Notes: generated from the letters alone by a model not told the origin. Shown: positions 43,267 through 54,889, numbered from the stretch's first letter. The stretch: DNA of 64,000 bases from Tolypeutes matacus (GCA_026826555.1 JAKSZT010054215.1:21070928-21134927); one strand, 5' to 3'. Program-made: numbers and translations.

Positions 43267-46200
43267 GTGCAATATTTACCCTGGTTACTTACTATAGTTG
43301 TTGCTTATTTCACAATGTAATTCTAAAAGGAAATAATAGACTATAGGAAGCGAAAAGGATCGTTGAAGCAGAGATTCCTAACCCAAAGTATCCAAGAATA
43401 ATAAGTAATGGAAGAAAGATGCCTGGACAGGGAAAACTGGTGTTAGGTTCTTGCCAGAGCTCTGCCACCACTGGGTTCTGTGGCTTTAAGCCTCTGAACT
43501 GTTAGTTATGTTTTTAAAATAAGGAGAACCTGTCAAGTGACCTTCTAGTTTGAGGCTCTGTGGTCCCAAGGTTAAAGAGCTTTCTTCTGTACATCTGTGA
43601 ATTTTGTTTGAGGGAGTTTCTGCTTCATAAATTCCCATTAACCTGAGAAAGGTTGAACAAAGTTAAGAAGGTGAATCAAAAGGTAAAAAGAAACCACAAG
43701 GTCATAGGAAAGTAACAAATATTGAGTGTGATGAGCAGCCACCTCCAAGTTTATTTGGGGGTTCCTAGGATATTAGAGGCAAGGAGAATGAGGAGGGGAG
43801 GAGGGAGAGTAAGCCACAGTGGCAAGAGTGCCCCGTGGGGCCCGTGTCTGGTTGATGGCTTCCTAAAGCACCTTCCTGGCAATTAATGTTTGTTCAAGTG
43901 AAAAGATGCTCAACCGTCAGCAGACACACCTGAGGAGATGTGTCTCATTATAGAAACAAATCACCCTGGTGGGATGGAAGCCAGCACCACTTAATCCTCA
44001 GATGCTCATCTTTGCTAAAAGAGGTCCCAGTTCAGTTTCCTAAGTCATGGGAAGTGTTCCAATTCCTTAATCTTGTCATAAATAGAAAAAATGAGAAAAT
44101 TTGAGAATTTTCTGTTTGGTTAAATCAAATATGTCTGCTTGGAACATATGTCCAAAAATCATTTCCCAAATGCAACCCTGACAGGCTTGAGCTCTAGCTT
44201 CATTTCCATACCAGCATTCCAGAAAAATCTAACTGGATTGTCACTGATGTAATAAAGCTGCTTTGCCTACAACATCATCATCACTCTGCTTGCCTTATGC
44301 ATGATTGAAGAAGAATTATATTAGGGGAAAAATGGTCTAATTTTTAAATCAAGCGATTTCTCTAGAGCTTTATTAAAAAAGAAGTACTAATTATCCGCTT
44401 TAAGTACTTTCTGAAGCCGTGAGTCAGAAACGATTCACCAGAGCTTTCTGCAGCCTTGCTGTAAGCCCAGAATTGAACTCGAGTCTTTCAGGTTCCTTTT
44501 CCATTTGAGGTGTGTTTACAAAAACCTAGGGTCCCTTTGGGGAACACCTGCCGTTAGAAAGCATGCTGTTCACTAATGACATGTGGCCAGAGCTTTTAAA
44601 TGCTTAGTGATGTTTACTTCGTTTCTCCTGGCTACACTCTCTGGCTTAGGTGCTGCTATTTGCCTTCTCCATGCTAACTCTTGAGATTATTTGGGAGTCA
44701 TAACTGCTTTGTACATTAAGAGATCATTTATTCTATTTCAGGTGGGTTTTCAAATGTTAGCCAAGTTCTCTCAACCTTACTTTTGGTTGAGTGCTTCCTT
44801 TTACATGTCCCTCCATGAAATATCTCAGGGGCTTGCCAATGTATAATTTTCAAATGTTAAAGTCTCTCAAGCAAATATAATATGAACATGTGCAAAGATC
44901 ATCTTCAACTCTTTAATTAATGAGGGAACAGTAAAATGGCAAAACTGTTCAAAGGAGCATTTGAGGAATGGAGATTTATACTCAATCACACAAAGGAATG
45001 GTGAAAAAAATTCGCAAATAGATGTAAAACTTGTAAATGTTTGACAGATAAGAAACCATTGGGGTTATCTTTTCTACTAGACAGAAGCCTACAAGTTAAC
45101 ATATAAGTTCACAGTATCTGGCTGAATTCTATTTAAACAGTCAACAGCAAAATCAAACAAAGGAGCATTCTCCTATAATTAAATAGTCCTTGGGCAAGCC
45201 TGTTAAACAGCGACATTCAAAGGACATGCCCTGTCCCCAAGTTTTGGAAACTTCTCCTTAACAAGTTAAAGTCTGGAAAGTAGATGGTCAGAACACTTTT
45301 TTTGTGCCTAGGGCAAGGCTAATATACTCTGAGGAAACCAAGAAAAAGAGACTGTTAGCTTGCTTTGAGCATTTGTGTATCAGTGATAGGTCTTGGCTCC
45401 TCGACTATCTCAGGCTGACACCCTCCAGTCCCACCTTGACCATCAGTACTGGGAAGGGAGGTGCTTATGGGTGCCCTGGGCTTCGGGAAGGATAGTTGTC
45501 CACATGGAGTGGATTGGCCGAGAGCTGAGCATGGGTCACATCGTTCCTGCTGGATAACCAGAGAGTGACAGGCTGCCTGCTGCGGAAGGCAGTTCTCACT
45601 GGATGGCCCAGGGAAGGACACCCGGGGGACTTCTCATCCCTGCCTGGTGTGCAGTAGGTGCTGCTAATTCCCCCCAGCTCCTGGGGCTGGTAATGGATGA
45701 TGGGATCTTCTCAGAGAAGTCCCCAGGCCCAGCACTGGACCCTCTCCCCTGGCCAGCTTAGTCCTCGGCAGTGCTGCTGTTACCGTGCCCCAGCCTCGGC
45801 TTCCTCTGCGTCTGTCTCCACAGCCAAGCTCCACTCTTGTCCAGTCCTTTCTTTCTGCCTTTGACTGTTTCTTCCAATAAAAGATAAACAAAACAAAACA
45901 AACACACAAAACTGTCCCTAACAGGGTAACAGGATGAGAAACTGAGCTTCTCCCTATTGACTCAAAAGGATCAAAGATCCCTTCTTCTCCTTTTCCATGG
46001 TTTACTTTGGTGTTTTCTGCTTGTCTGTCCGCCCCCAGATTAGAGGCCCCTCAAGGGCAAGGACTGTTCCTTTAGTTTTGTTTTTAAATCATTGAATTCC
46101 CCAGTACTGGGCACGTAGTGTATTCTCAACAAATGTTGAACTGAACTATTTGGGACTTAAGAGGTAGTTTTCTTGCGTGGAGAAAGCACACGAAGACTCC

Positions 46201-47094
46201 TGTTCCCCACGCTAACGGTCCATGGCTGCTGACCAGACCAGGCCCTCGGCTGAAGGCGTCCCAGGCCTCACATCAGGTACACCACACAGCACACCTGCAA
46301 GGTCATCATGCCAGTCCGTTTTACAGACAAGGTCCCTGAGGGAGAGAGACTAGTTCATGTGCCTGAGGCCAGATCCAGATCATCTGACTTCTTAGGAATT
46401 CCTCCCAGAAGGAAGCCTTGGCTGGGAATGTTTAGCCAAGACAGGAAAGGGCCTTCAGAGCTGTGGGCTACGTGTTAGAATCAGAGAATTTCTGGGCTGG
46501 AAGGCCAATTCTTCTAGTTCAGCCCCACCCTTTCAGGTGGTTCTCAACTTCCCTTTTCAATGACAGAAATGCTGCGCCCGATTCCCCGGCTCCCTTTCTG
46601 CCTCCCTCAGTGTTTTACAGCCCTACAAGGATGCCTTCTTCTTGCAGCTGAACTTGTTCACATCCAGCTTTAACCGAGCATTCAGGGTATGTTCCAAAAC
46701 CCGTTGATAGAAGAAGTGTTACGGTCTAGTATTAACACTAGAACATTCCAGAAGAGGCATGGGTAGACCAGAGACTTGGGCACTTTTGTTGTACATGAAA
46801 CAGAGACAAACTCAAGATCAGTGGATATTTGCTGTTAAACTGTGCAATGAACCAAATCTGATATGCAACCCCCCCCCACACACACACACAACTTTGGTCA
46901 ATGTTTAAACAAAATTCTTTATATAGAATAAAACTAGAACCAAATTTGAATATCGTTTGCTACATATTAAGTTTTTGGGCTTTTTTTTAGCCTTTGGAAT
47001 AAAGATCATAGCTCAAACCATAATTCAGATTATCCTAGACTTAAGGTCAGGAATCATAATTGGCTTGGGATGGTAGTTTAGTAGAGGTCACGAA

Positions 47095-47290
47095 GGGGTC
47101 CCCATCTTGGCTTTACCCCTACCAGCTGTGTGACCTTCAGTCATCTGCTTCCTTTCCTCATCTGTGAACTGGGAATAGTACTAATACCGTTCTCCTGGGT
47201 TGTTCTGAGGACTACATGAAATAGATCTTAAGTGATTAGCATAGTGTCCTGTACATGCCAAGCACTCCGTACACATTAGCTACCATCATC
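47095..47290 (+). repeat. MIR SINE, sense
   Basis: CCAGCTGTGTGACCTTCAGT, CTTTCCTCATCTGTGAACTG, GTTGTTCTGAGGACTACATG and CCAAGCACTCCGTACACATT follow the MIR consensus. It ends in a CAT/CAC-rich stretch. Confidence 0.75.
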
Positions 47291-47446
47291 ATCGTCACCA
47301 CCACCATCATCAGCAGTTTTTGTTTTACTAGCACAGTAGCAGAAACTTGATAATGCTGGGTGGCTGGCTGGCTTGCTGCTCTTCACTGGGGAAATACACT
47401 ATTTAAACGAGCCCTCAGCCATGAATTTTTATATACAGCAAAGAAG

Positions 47447-47475
47447 CCCCCCCCCCCCCCCTTTTTTTTTTTTTT
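47447..47475. repeat. C15-T14 homopolymer junction
   Basis: Fifteen C residues are followed directly by fourteen T residues, 436 bp upstream of the next ALPK2 exon. Length may be unreliable in an assembly. Confidence 0.9.
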
Positions 47476-47911
47476 CGGTCCCTTATTGTATGTGTTTAGT
47501 TTGGGGTTGGAGTTATCAGGTTTCCTTCAACCACCAGACATTTGGATTAGTAATGTAATTTTCTAATAACATAATTTTCTAATTTATAATAACATAAATT
47601 TCTAAGCAGAAATTTTAACGATGGCCCCCAGAATTCACAATTCTAGCTCTTTCTCTACAGATGGCAGTTAAGCCTCCCAATGTTTCTGTGTATTAATACT
47701 GCATGTTGGAGTGAGGATGTTAAGTGAAAACGTAACGGTCATCCTTTATAGATAGATGAATTATTTATACAGCTTACCACGATCTTGTCCTTTAGCCAGC
47801 TCACTGGCTGAAAACATCGGACAGGGAAGCGTTAGTATCTTTCCCCTTAAGTATATTAGAAAAACGTGCCTTTAAAATGGGGAAGTTTGTAATGTTAATG
47901 TCCCGTTACAG

Positions 47912-48039
47912 CGCGGGAGACAACTCCACTGTCTCCTTGGCCATCGTTCAAGCCGGTCAAAAGGACCAGGGCCTGTATTACTGCTGCATCAGGAACAGCT
48001 ACGGAAAGGTGACAGCCGAGTTTAACCTCACGGCTGAAG
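47912..48039 (+). CDS. ALPK2: ALPK2 exon, second half of second Ig-like domain
   Basis: 128 nt. The first base completes the Ser codon, then [20 protein letters not shown] and [20 protein letters not shown] follow. This contains the DxGxYxC motif of Ig folds in the form DQGLYYC, with the second core cysteine at 47982-47984. Acceptor TTACAG ends at 47911; donor CTGAAG|GTAAGC at 48039/48040 is strong. The exon leaves one base (phase 1). Together with 43119-43266 it forms a phase 1-1 module of 276 nt (92 codons), a classic self-contained Ig unit. The open frame visible upstream of 47912 and after 48039 is intronic. Confidence 0.94.
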
Positions 48040-48137
48040 GTAAGCCGCCGCTGTGCGGTCTCCATCCAACGGCAGCTCGCCTCCACCAGTTCCGGGGGTA
48101 CATTTGGACTGAAGCTATTCTCTTCTTTGTTTTCTAG

Positions 48138-48173
48138 TTCTCAAGCAGCTTTCAAGTCACCAGGATATTAAAG
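48138..48173 (+). CDS. ALPK2: ALPK2 36-nt linker exon
   Basis: A 36-nt exon between TTTTCTAG (ends 48137) and AAAG|GTAAGG (48173/48174). With the carried base it reads VLKQLSSHQDIK plus one base, the short linker between the Ig-like domain and the kinase domain that I recall from ALPK2 (VLKQLSS). Entry and exit are both phase 1, so skipping it would keep the frame. It lies only 98 bp after the preceding exon. Confidence 0.88.
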
Positions 48174-50415
48174 GTAAGGCAGTTTGGCTTGTCAGAGAAA
48201 ACTCACCGTATAGCCTGAAACAGCTCCTGGCATAAATGGCAGAAGCAATAAGTGGTGGTTGTGTATCCCGCCAGGACATGCTCATCTTGATCCACATTCC
48301 TGTGGTTGCCATCTCATTTGGAAACAGGACCCTTTGGAGCTGTAGTACTAGTTAAGGCTCCAGGGGGCTGGACCCACTGACCCCATACACCCCTGCAATC
48401 CATCTCATCTCGTGCCCCCACAGCCTGTAGCCCAGGGTGGGACCCTGGCTCCGTTTTAGGAGAGAGAGGAATAAAACCTTGATAATTAAGTTGATTTAGC
48501 ACCTTAGAGATTTAGCACCACATGTGCTGACATGTAAAGAAAATACTTGAAAAGGTGCAGAAACCTGTGTGAAAACAGGACTATAAAGGTAATCAAGATA
48601 CAGTGATATCTATACACTAAAGGCAAGAGACTCAGATCACGACTTAGAAATTATCTAGAAAATATTGTGGACTTTATTCAAAATAATGAGCAAATACAAA
48701 CTTTTCACAAACCCATTCCAGTGCTACACTACGTGTATGTCTTCAGTGTGTAATGTATTTGTGGTATAATTTTAAGCCCTTCTCCGCATTTCTGCCTCCA
48801 CCTCCCCCCAAACCAAAATATTTGAAAGAATCCCCTTCTTTCTAATCCTTCAGCAAACAAATCGACTCTCAGAAAGAGGAGTCCTCTGTCTCCTCAGCTT
48901 CTCAGCACTGATTGGCATATATCCCAGATGTTTGCTATCGTCTTATTCATTTGGATTTGTAGAAACTCATTTCTCAAGGGTTTTACCTGTCAGGAATTAA
49001 GCCCAGTGGGGATTAACCACTAGCAGCCTGGTGGAAATGGTGCCACTTTTAAAAACCAAGCCACAGGGCTGGGGTCTAGAACCTGATGACATCACCTCGC
49101 AGTGATGTCCTGACCCCTCCGTGATTGGACGTTCCAGTTTCAGTGACTCACCAGGCCAGGGAGGCCATGCCTGGCCCCTCCCTACCCTTGCACCTTCAGG
49201 GGAAGATGCTAAAAATTACTTCATTATTACCTGTTTTCATTTGGACGAGTCTTTCTCTCTTTCATTAAGCATTTAATGAGTTTAATTCTCTACAGGAGAA
49301 ACAAATACCATTTTACAAGTCCATTTCCAATTTAAAAACTAATAAAACTAAGCTCGTGGGAGAGCCCAAAATGAATGCTAGGTCAAATAAAACACAAGCC
49401 AGCCCAACTTAACAGTATTACTGGGATTGCTTTTCTCCACCCCTAAGTGGTCTTTGCCATCAGTGGCTGCAGGTGCCCACGGCTTCTCTGTGCTTCTTTT
49501 CAGGATTTGGCTCGCACAACTGACGGATGTAGCAAAGACCCTTAGGGAGGTGTGTTGATAGACCAGCGCTCATTTGCATGTCTTTGTTTGGTTGAGCCCA
49601 GTGAGTCTTTGCTGGTTTATTTCTCAGACACCTGAGACAGTTTGGAGCTTGAGTCTTAGCAATAGCTGGATCCTGCAAACCTTCAAAGAAAATTTTACCT
49701 TCTTCACTACTCTTAGACTTGAACTTCCCAAGTTGTCTTTCTTGGACTTCCTCTCAGGTACTCAGTGTCCCTGTCACCCTGCTCTCTCTTACTGCAGAAG
49801 ACATTGACCTAAAGAACCAATTCTTGCTGCCACATTTCCACTTTAGAAATGGTCTATGCTCTATAAGATAGCACACTCATTAAAGTGTCATTTCAGGCAT
49901 CACTATGAAAGGCATTTTTGGACAGGAGGTCCTTGCAGAGTTTCTACAATATGCCAGGCTGTATAACTGCTGGCCCTGCAGGGGAAGGGCCAGTGGATGA
50001 GTTTCCTTTTGGAAAGTTCCCACTAAAACTCCAGCTCTTTCCCCATAGGACTTTCAAGAAAGAGAGAAAAGTCCTAAGATTTATGTTTTGTTATTGTTCA
50101 TGGCTCTATCTTTGTTAAGTAGACACGTCAGTTAGAAATTATGGATAGGATTGTTAATTATGCCACCCACAGTACTATACAACATTTTTCCTTCCTATTT
50201 CTTAGTACATAGTCTGGAACAACTTTTGCCTTTAATTACCTTTGATGAATTTTAAAGCATAAAGTGCGAAAACTTTAAAATTTTAAGAGTAATCGAATTT
50301 TATAATTTTTTGGATTTTGAAGGAAAACAAGATGTGGCAAATATAGCTTCCTTTTAATGGGCTCTTATGTATGTACATAAAATGTTTCCTATCTTGTTTA
50401 AGTGTTGTCAGGAGC

Positions 50416-50840
50416 TGTCTTAGTCTTCCCTGCTGCTTAAACTTATACCATACAATGGATTGGCTTAAACAATGGGAATTTTCTGGCTCAGTTTCTAGGG
50501 TAGGAGAAGTACAAAGTCGAGGTGACGGCAAGGTGATACTCTCGCCCCAAGACTGTGGCATTCTGGGGCTGGCTGCCGGGGGTCCGTGGGCTTTTCTGTC
50601 ACATGGAAATGCACATGCCAATGTCTTCTCCTTTCTCCTTTGTGACTTCCAGCTGCTTCTCCTGGCTTTCTGTCTCTCTGACTTTCATTCTATTTATAAA
50701 GGACCCCACTAATCCAGATTAAAGCCACACCTTAACTGAAGTAACACCTTCAAGAGACCCTATTTTACTGTGGGTCCTCACACTCCAGAATGCAGACCAC
50801 GACCATGACCAAATTGGGGTCCACAGTTCAATCCACCACG
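50416..50840 (-). mobile_element. MaLR-like solo LTR, antisense, diverged
   Basis: Starts TGTCTTAGTCTTCCCTGCTG, has GGAATTTTCTGGCTCAGTTT, CTTTCATTCTATTTATAAAG and CCCTATTTTACTGTGGGTCC, and ends near CAGTTCAATCCACCA. The layout follows antisense MaLR LTRs like the others here, but it is more diverged and no duplication of the target survives. Confidence 0.65.
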
Positions 50841-51531
50841 GGGACCAAACAGTTAAAATGAAATTAATTATGCAGTGGGAAGGTTTGGATTATAGTAAAA
50901 GCACTCCCTCTCTATTTTCTTACGTAATTTTATTTTATCCAATGCTTTAAATATATAAATTTAAATATTTTTATCTTGCTCTTTTACTTGGATTGAAGTC
51001 TGCGGTGCAACTATCTCCTTAAAATCTTCTGAGAAAATGCCCCATTTGCCCACCTGTTTTCCTGTTTCTCCCTCCCAGGTCCTCTCTGTAGTGACTCACG
51101 GCTCATCCCTGTGGACGGAGGACTCCACGCAGAGCTTCTGCCAGCCTTCGTGAAAACCCTTGGGGCATTTTTCTAAATGTGCTCTTTCCCCTGGCCTTCT
51201 AGCTCTTCACCACTCTTTCCATTTGAGACTCTCTCCACCCGTTCTCTTTCTTCCTTCCTGGTAACAGCGAGGTCTAGACCGTAATCCATCCTTTCAAGCA
51301 GTTTCAGGCTCTCTACACTTTAGCAGCCAGCTTCAGTCATAGACTGCATGTTTTTAAGGCACAGGATTTTAAAGTACTTTAAAAAGAAGATGAGAATATT
51401 TTCTCAATAGAAATGTGAAGTGGAATTTTCACAGAACCCATGACTTCTTTCTTCTTCTAAGCCTTCAGGAAGATAGCAGTTTTCCTCACCTTTGAGGAGT
51501 GGAAGGAGTTTTTAAAAACCTAAACAATCTT

Positions 51532-51786
51532 TTTTGTTTGTTTTGTTTTAAATTTTTATTACACATCATAGATGTGAACTAATCAGAAATTAGGCTGGTT
51601 TTTTGTACTCTTAAAAATCACAGGAGAAACCACACCAATGTTATGTGTCAACAACGGGGGGCTTATCAGAATGTTGCTATGTAGATTATGTTCTACCTGT
51701 CAATTAACATAACCCTGGCAAGAAGGTCAAGATGTGGGACCTGGTCAGGTGCCTCGACAGATAGGGCCTTTTGAACAACTTGAATG
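51532..51786 (-). pseudogene. Candidate processed-mRNA 3' end insertion
   Basis: A 255-bp segment between perfect 12-bp direct repeats CTAAACAATCTT (51520-51531 and 51787-51798). On the - strand it ends with GTGTAATAAAAATTTAAAAC followed by an A-rich tail, so AATAAA sits about 15-20 nt before the tail as in a polyadenylated transcript. It does not match any SINE or LINE I know, and it carries no A or B box. I therefore read it as a retroposed 3' end of a cellular mRNA, 5'-truncated. The parent gene is not recognised. A chance direct repeat or an unknown SINE are alternatives. Confidence 0.5.
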
Positions 51787-52724
51787 CTAAACAATCTTAC
51801 TTCATTGAGATTCATTTTATTGTCTTCTATCAGCCAATCAAAAGTGTGATTTCAATAAAATTGATCTTTTTTTTTTAAAGTGTGCTTTGGTCATCTTGAG
51901 TTTAAAATGGAACGTCCCAGTTAAATCAGTTGTCATCTGAAGCAGGTGTGGCATCAACTCTGAAAACTCAGAAGATAGTTCTACTTTTCTTTTTACAACT
52001 AAATCCAAAATAATTCTTCTTCTTTTCACTTTCTTTTCAAAGGCCAATTCCTTTTATGACTCCTTTTTTTCCCCCAACCTAGTTCTATCTATCACATGCA
52101 TGCTAAATGGATGCAATATTACTCCCGAGGGAGCAAAAATAAGTTCTTGGTGAGGCAAAAATAATCTTACTCTTTTAATGTATAAAGCACATATATACAT
52201 TCAGTGCATAAACAGGTATCACAGTATATCTGTGATGTAAAATTTCATGGGAAGCAATTAGGGAAAAAAGTGCCTAAAAGTATCATTAGTGGGGTAAATA
52301 ACTTAAAAGGTTGAGAAACACTGATCGATCAGGTTATATCATTGGTTCTTCCTCCCTCTTCTATACTTTCCCCATCTTTTCAACCTGCCTTTAGTTACCC
52401 TGCATGATTATGTTTCTATTTTCCAGATCTGTCTAAAATTATTTTCCTGATCTCTCCCCAGTTTTGCTCCAGTCAATCTTCTCCCCTCACATCTGATACA
52501 ATGGGGCCTCACACAACTTCCTACATCCTCCTTCGATGCCCATCTCCTCCTTATCACCCCACCCATCTCCTCATTTAGCTATACCTTTATTGGGAGTTAA
52601 ATGTGATTTCCCCCTTCTACGTTCTACAGGTCAACTTTGTCTTTGTCCTTATGTGTGCTCCTGTGTTAGCCAAGGAGCAGGATTAGGGAATCTTCTGTCC
52701 AACTAAAGCTGTGCTATCTTTTAG

Positions 52725-52999
52725 GCTATGAAGAGATTGAATTCAGCCAGCTCATATTCAAAGAAGACTTCCTCAATGACAGCTACTTTGGGAGTAGCCT
52801 GCGTGGCCAGATTGCCACAGAGGAGCTGCACTTTGGAGAAGGGGTCCACCGCAAAGCCTTCCGCAGCAAAGTGATGCAGGGCCTCATGCCCGTGTTCAAA
52901 CCTGGCCACGCCTGCGTGCTCAAGGTGCACAACGCCATTGCCTACGGGACCAGAAACAACGATGAGCTCGTCCAGAGGAACTACAAGCTTGCTACTCAG
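52725..52999 (+). CDS. ALPK2: ALPK2 exon, alpha-kinase domain N-terminus
   Basis: 275 nt. The carried G plus GC makes Gly, then [18 protein letters not shown] and later [16 protein letters not shown]. This is the N-lobe of an alpha-kinase (atypical family of eEF2K, myosin heavy-chain kinase and TRPM7), with the FGxGxxRxAFR pattern. Next comes CVLKVHNAI, in which the Lys codon at 52922-52924 is the expected ATP-contacting lysine. Acceptor TTTTAG ends at 52724; donor ACTCAG|GTGGGT at 52999/53000; exit phase 0. Together with the last exon this covers roughly the first half of the domain. The open frame on the opposite strand here is a shadow. Confidence 0.95.
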
Positions 53000-54685
53000 G
53001 TGGGTCCATCTGCCCAAATGTGTCTCTTCTGGTGTGAGTGACCCATGATAAGATCAGACTCGGAGTAGTTGGGAATGTCCCCAAAGAGGGTGGTCTTCTC
53101 CCTTTGGCATGTGATTATAAGGGATCTACTGGATTAAGGCTGATGGTGGCAATCACTTCTCAGTTCTCAGGTATCATTTCTCAGTCTCATGCCATCCAGT
53201 TGGGATTCAACAAATGTCTGGAGAAAACTCTCCAGGTCTGACCTTGACCTGGGATCATTTCTGTTCCTTGAAAGCTCCATGAGATCCCTGGGGGTTTTAA
53301 TCTGCTTGAACACAGGATGGTATAGAAAGCTAAGCTAAGCTGGATCCCAGGATCCTCACCCCCAAGGACAGTTGAAACCAGGAATAGTCTCTGGAGTATT
53401 TTGGTTTATTTTGATTTATGGGGGTGAAAAGTGGTAGGGGGAGGAGAGGTGGTATATATTTGGAAGGTTTGCATTTGTTCTGTTTCTTCCCTTCCTGAGT
53501 TTGGGTCAATGTCAGCCTATAAGCTAGGAAAGGAGGTTGACCCAAGTCTCCAGCTAAGTTCTCACACCTCTATCTATGTTATTGAATCACAGAACTCGTG
53601 AGGGGAGGGGAGCACTATCTTCTCTCCCTCCCCCTTCCAACAGGTATCCCACTCTTTTTTTTTTTTTTTTTTTTTAAGATTTTTTATTTATTTATTCATT
53701 TATCCCCCCCCTTGCTGCTTGTGCTCGCTGGGTCAGCTAACCACGCCGTGCGGGCGGGCTTGCCTTCACCAGGAGGCCCCGGGAACCGAACCCGGGGCCT
53801 CCCATATGGTAAACGGGAGCCCTACTGATTGAGCCACAGCCGCTTCCCGGTATCCCACTCTTGACACCAACACCAACCAAGCTGTCAGAGAACTGAGTTT
53901 GGTTCGTTCACAATCTGTGTGCATGCACACACACACACACACAAACACATACACACCTTTTTAAACCCATAGAATGAATAGGTTAGACTAAGGTTAACTT
54001 CTCAGGTGCTGTGAAGCATTTGCCATCCATGACTTTGCACTCATGAAGGTAGTCCCTCCTCTTTGAGTAGAGGATTTTGCCAATTATATTCCTTTCTCTT
54101 CTGAACACACCCTTCTTTTTATTTTCTTTTTCCGAGTGTTCCTTTCATTTCAAATATCATCTGGCACAGTCATGGGAAATCCCCAGCATCCAGACTCCCT
54201 CTCTGAAGGGGCCCACAGAGTAGGAAGCAGAATCCAGTTTGCTTTTCTTAAGCCAGCGATCTGATCAAGGTATTCTGTATTTACTACTCAAATTATACCT
54301 TTGAAGAGGAACCTCAAGTAGAGAAGCCCAGCAGGCTATGGGCCCTGAGCTTTACCTGGTATTGTGCCAAAGGGCAGACAATCACCCTAGCTCAGAGGCA
54401 ACCTTCAGCTATGCTGGTCCTAGAAATTTTATATAGTTCAGGGACACCTGACTGCAGAAACCAGTTGACCGCCGTCTGGGACAGTCCCTTCAGATCTCAG
54501 GACTCCTCTGCAAGTGGCTAACTTCAGGTTGCAATAATGATTGCTCCTGTAACTCCAATCAAGGAATGGGTTTGGGAATTCTCAGGCTTATCCTCTATTG
54601 GGAAATTTCCTGATTAGCCTTACCAGGCCATTTCTCTGTCTGATATTCTAACCACTTTGATTTCCCATGTATTTGGGTGCTATAG
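53000..54685. other. ALPK2 kinase-domain intron
   Basis: A 1.7-kb intron containing a young DAS SINE at 53657-53848, a (CA)n tract at 53927-53945 and otherwise unassigned sequence. It ends with GGGTGCTATAG. Confidence 0.7.
53657..53848 (-). mobile_element. DAS SINE, very young
   Basis: A 192-bp element in reverse with poly(T), (ATTT)n, CTTGCTGCTTGTGCTCGCTG and a head whose reverse complement holds TGGCTCAATCAG and GGTTCGGTTCC. Perfect 14-bp duplication GGTATCCCACTCTT at 53643-53656 and 53849-53862. It differs from the copy at 1610-1790 by only a few bases. It lies in the intron between the two kinase-domain exons, antisense to ALPK2. Confidence 0.96.
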
Positions 54686-54774
54686 GAATGCTATGTTCAA
54701 AATACTGCCAGATACTATGCCAAGATCTATGCTGCTGAAGCACAGCCTCTGGAAGGCTTCGGAGAAGTGCCAGA
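54686..54774 (+). CDS. ALPK2: ALPK2 exon, alpha-kinase domain, last exon in window
   Basis: 89 nt, entry phase 0: [20 protein letters not shown] then PLEGFGEVP and two bases of the next codon. This corresponds to the N-lobe stretch of ALPK2 after the nucleotide-binding lysine. Acceptor TGCTATAG ends at 54685; donor CCAGA|GTAAGT at 54774/54775 is a perfect consensus. The rest of the kinase domain (zinc-binding His/Cys cluster, catalytic Asp, Gly-rich loop near the C-terminus) and the stop codon were not found down to 64000, so the transcript continues outside the window. Confidence 0.94.
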
Positions 54775-54889
54775 GTAAGTGTGTTTGTCCTGTCTGGTAT
54801 TGTCACCATCGATTGCTGGGGACCTGGAGGGGCTGAAGGGTTACGAGGGTGAGAAGGACCAGTAGGAGAAGCATTTCAATTGTTCTTTC

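Larger units (their letters stand above)
43267..47911. other. ALPK2 intron inside the Ig domain
   Basis: Mostly unassigned A+T-rich sequence. 46030-46150 is a sense L2 end (AGGGCAAGGACTGTTCCTTT, TTCTCAACAAATGTTGAACT). 46869-46891 is a C run followed by (CA)n. 47095-47290 is a sense MIR. 47447-47475 is C15 followed by T14. No other exon seen. Confidence 0.6.
48174..52724. other. ALPK2 intron before the kinase domain
   Basis: Holds an LTR (50416-50840), a candidate processed-mRNA insertion (51532-51786) and, near 52080-52330, a degraded element that ends GGTTGAGAAACACTG like a DNA transposon. 49088-49150 clusters a perfect inverted repeat GACATCAC/GTGATGTC with ATTGG and TGACTCA. No additional exon seen. 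It ends with CTATCTTTTAG. Confidence 0.6.

Noticed and set aside
47877..48137. 86-codon open frame with its own Met
   Set aside because: Only 47912-48039 is exon; the Met and the tail are intronic read-through on both sides.
52721..53017. 98-codon open frame on the - strand
   Set aside because: Exact antisense shadow of the kinase exon, caused by its codon composition.
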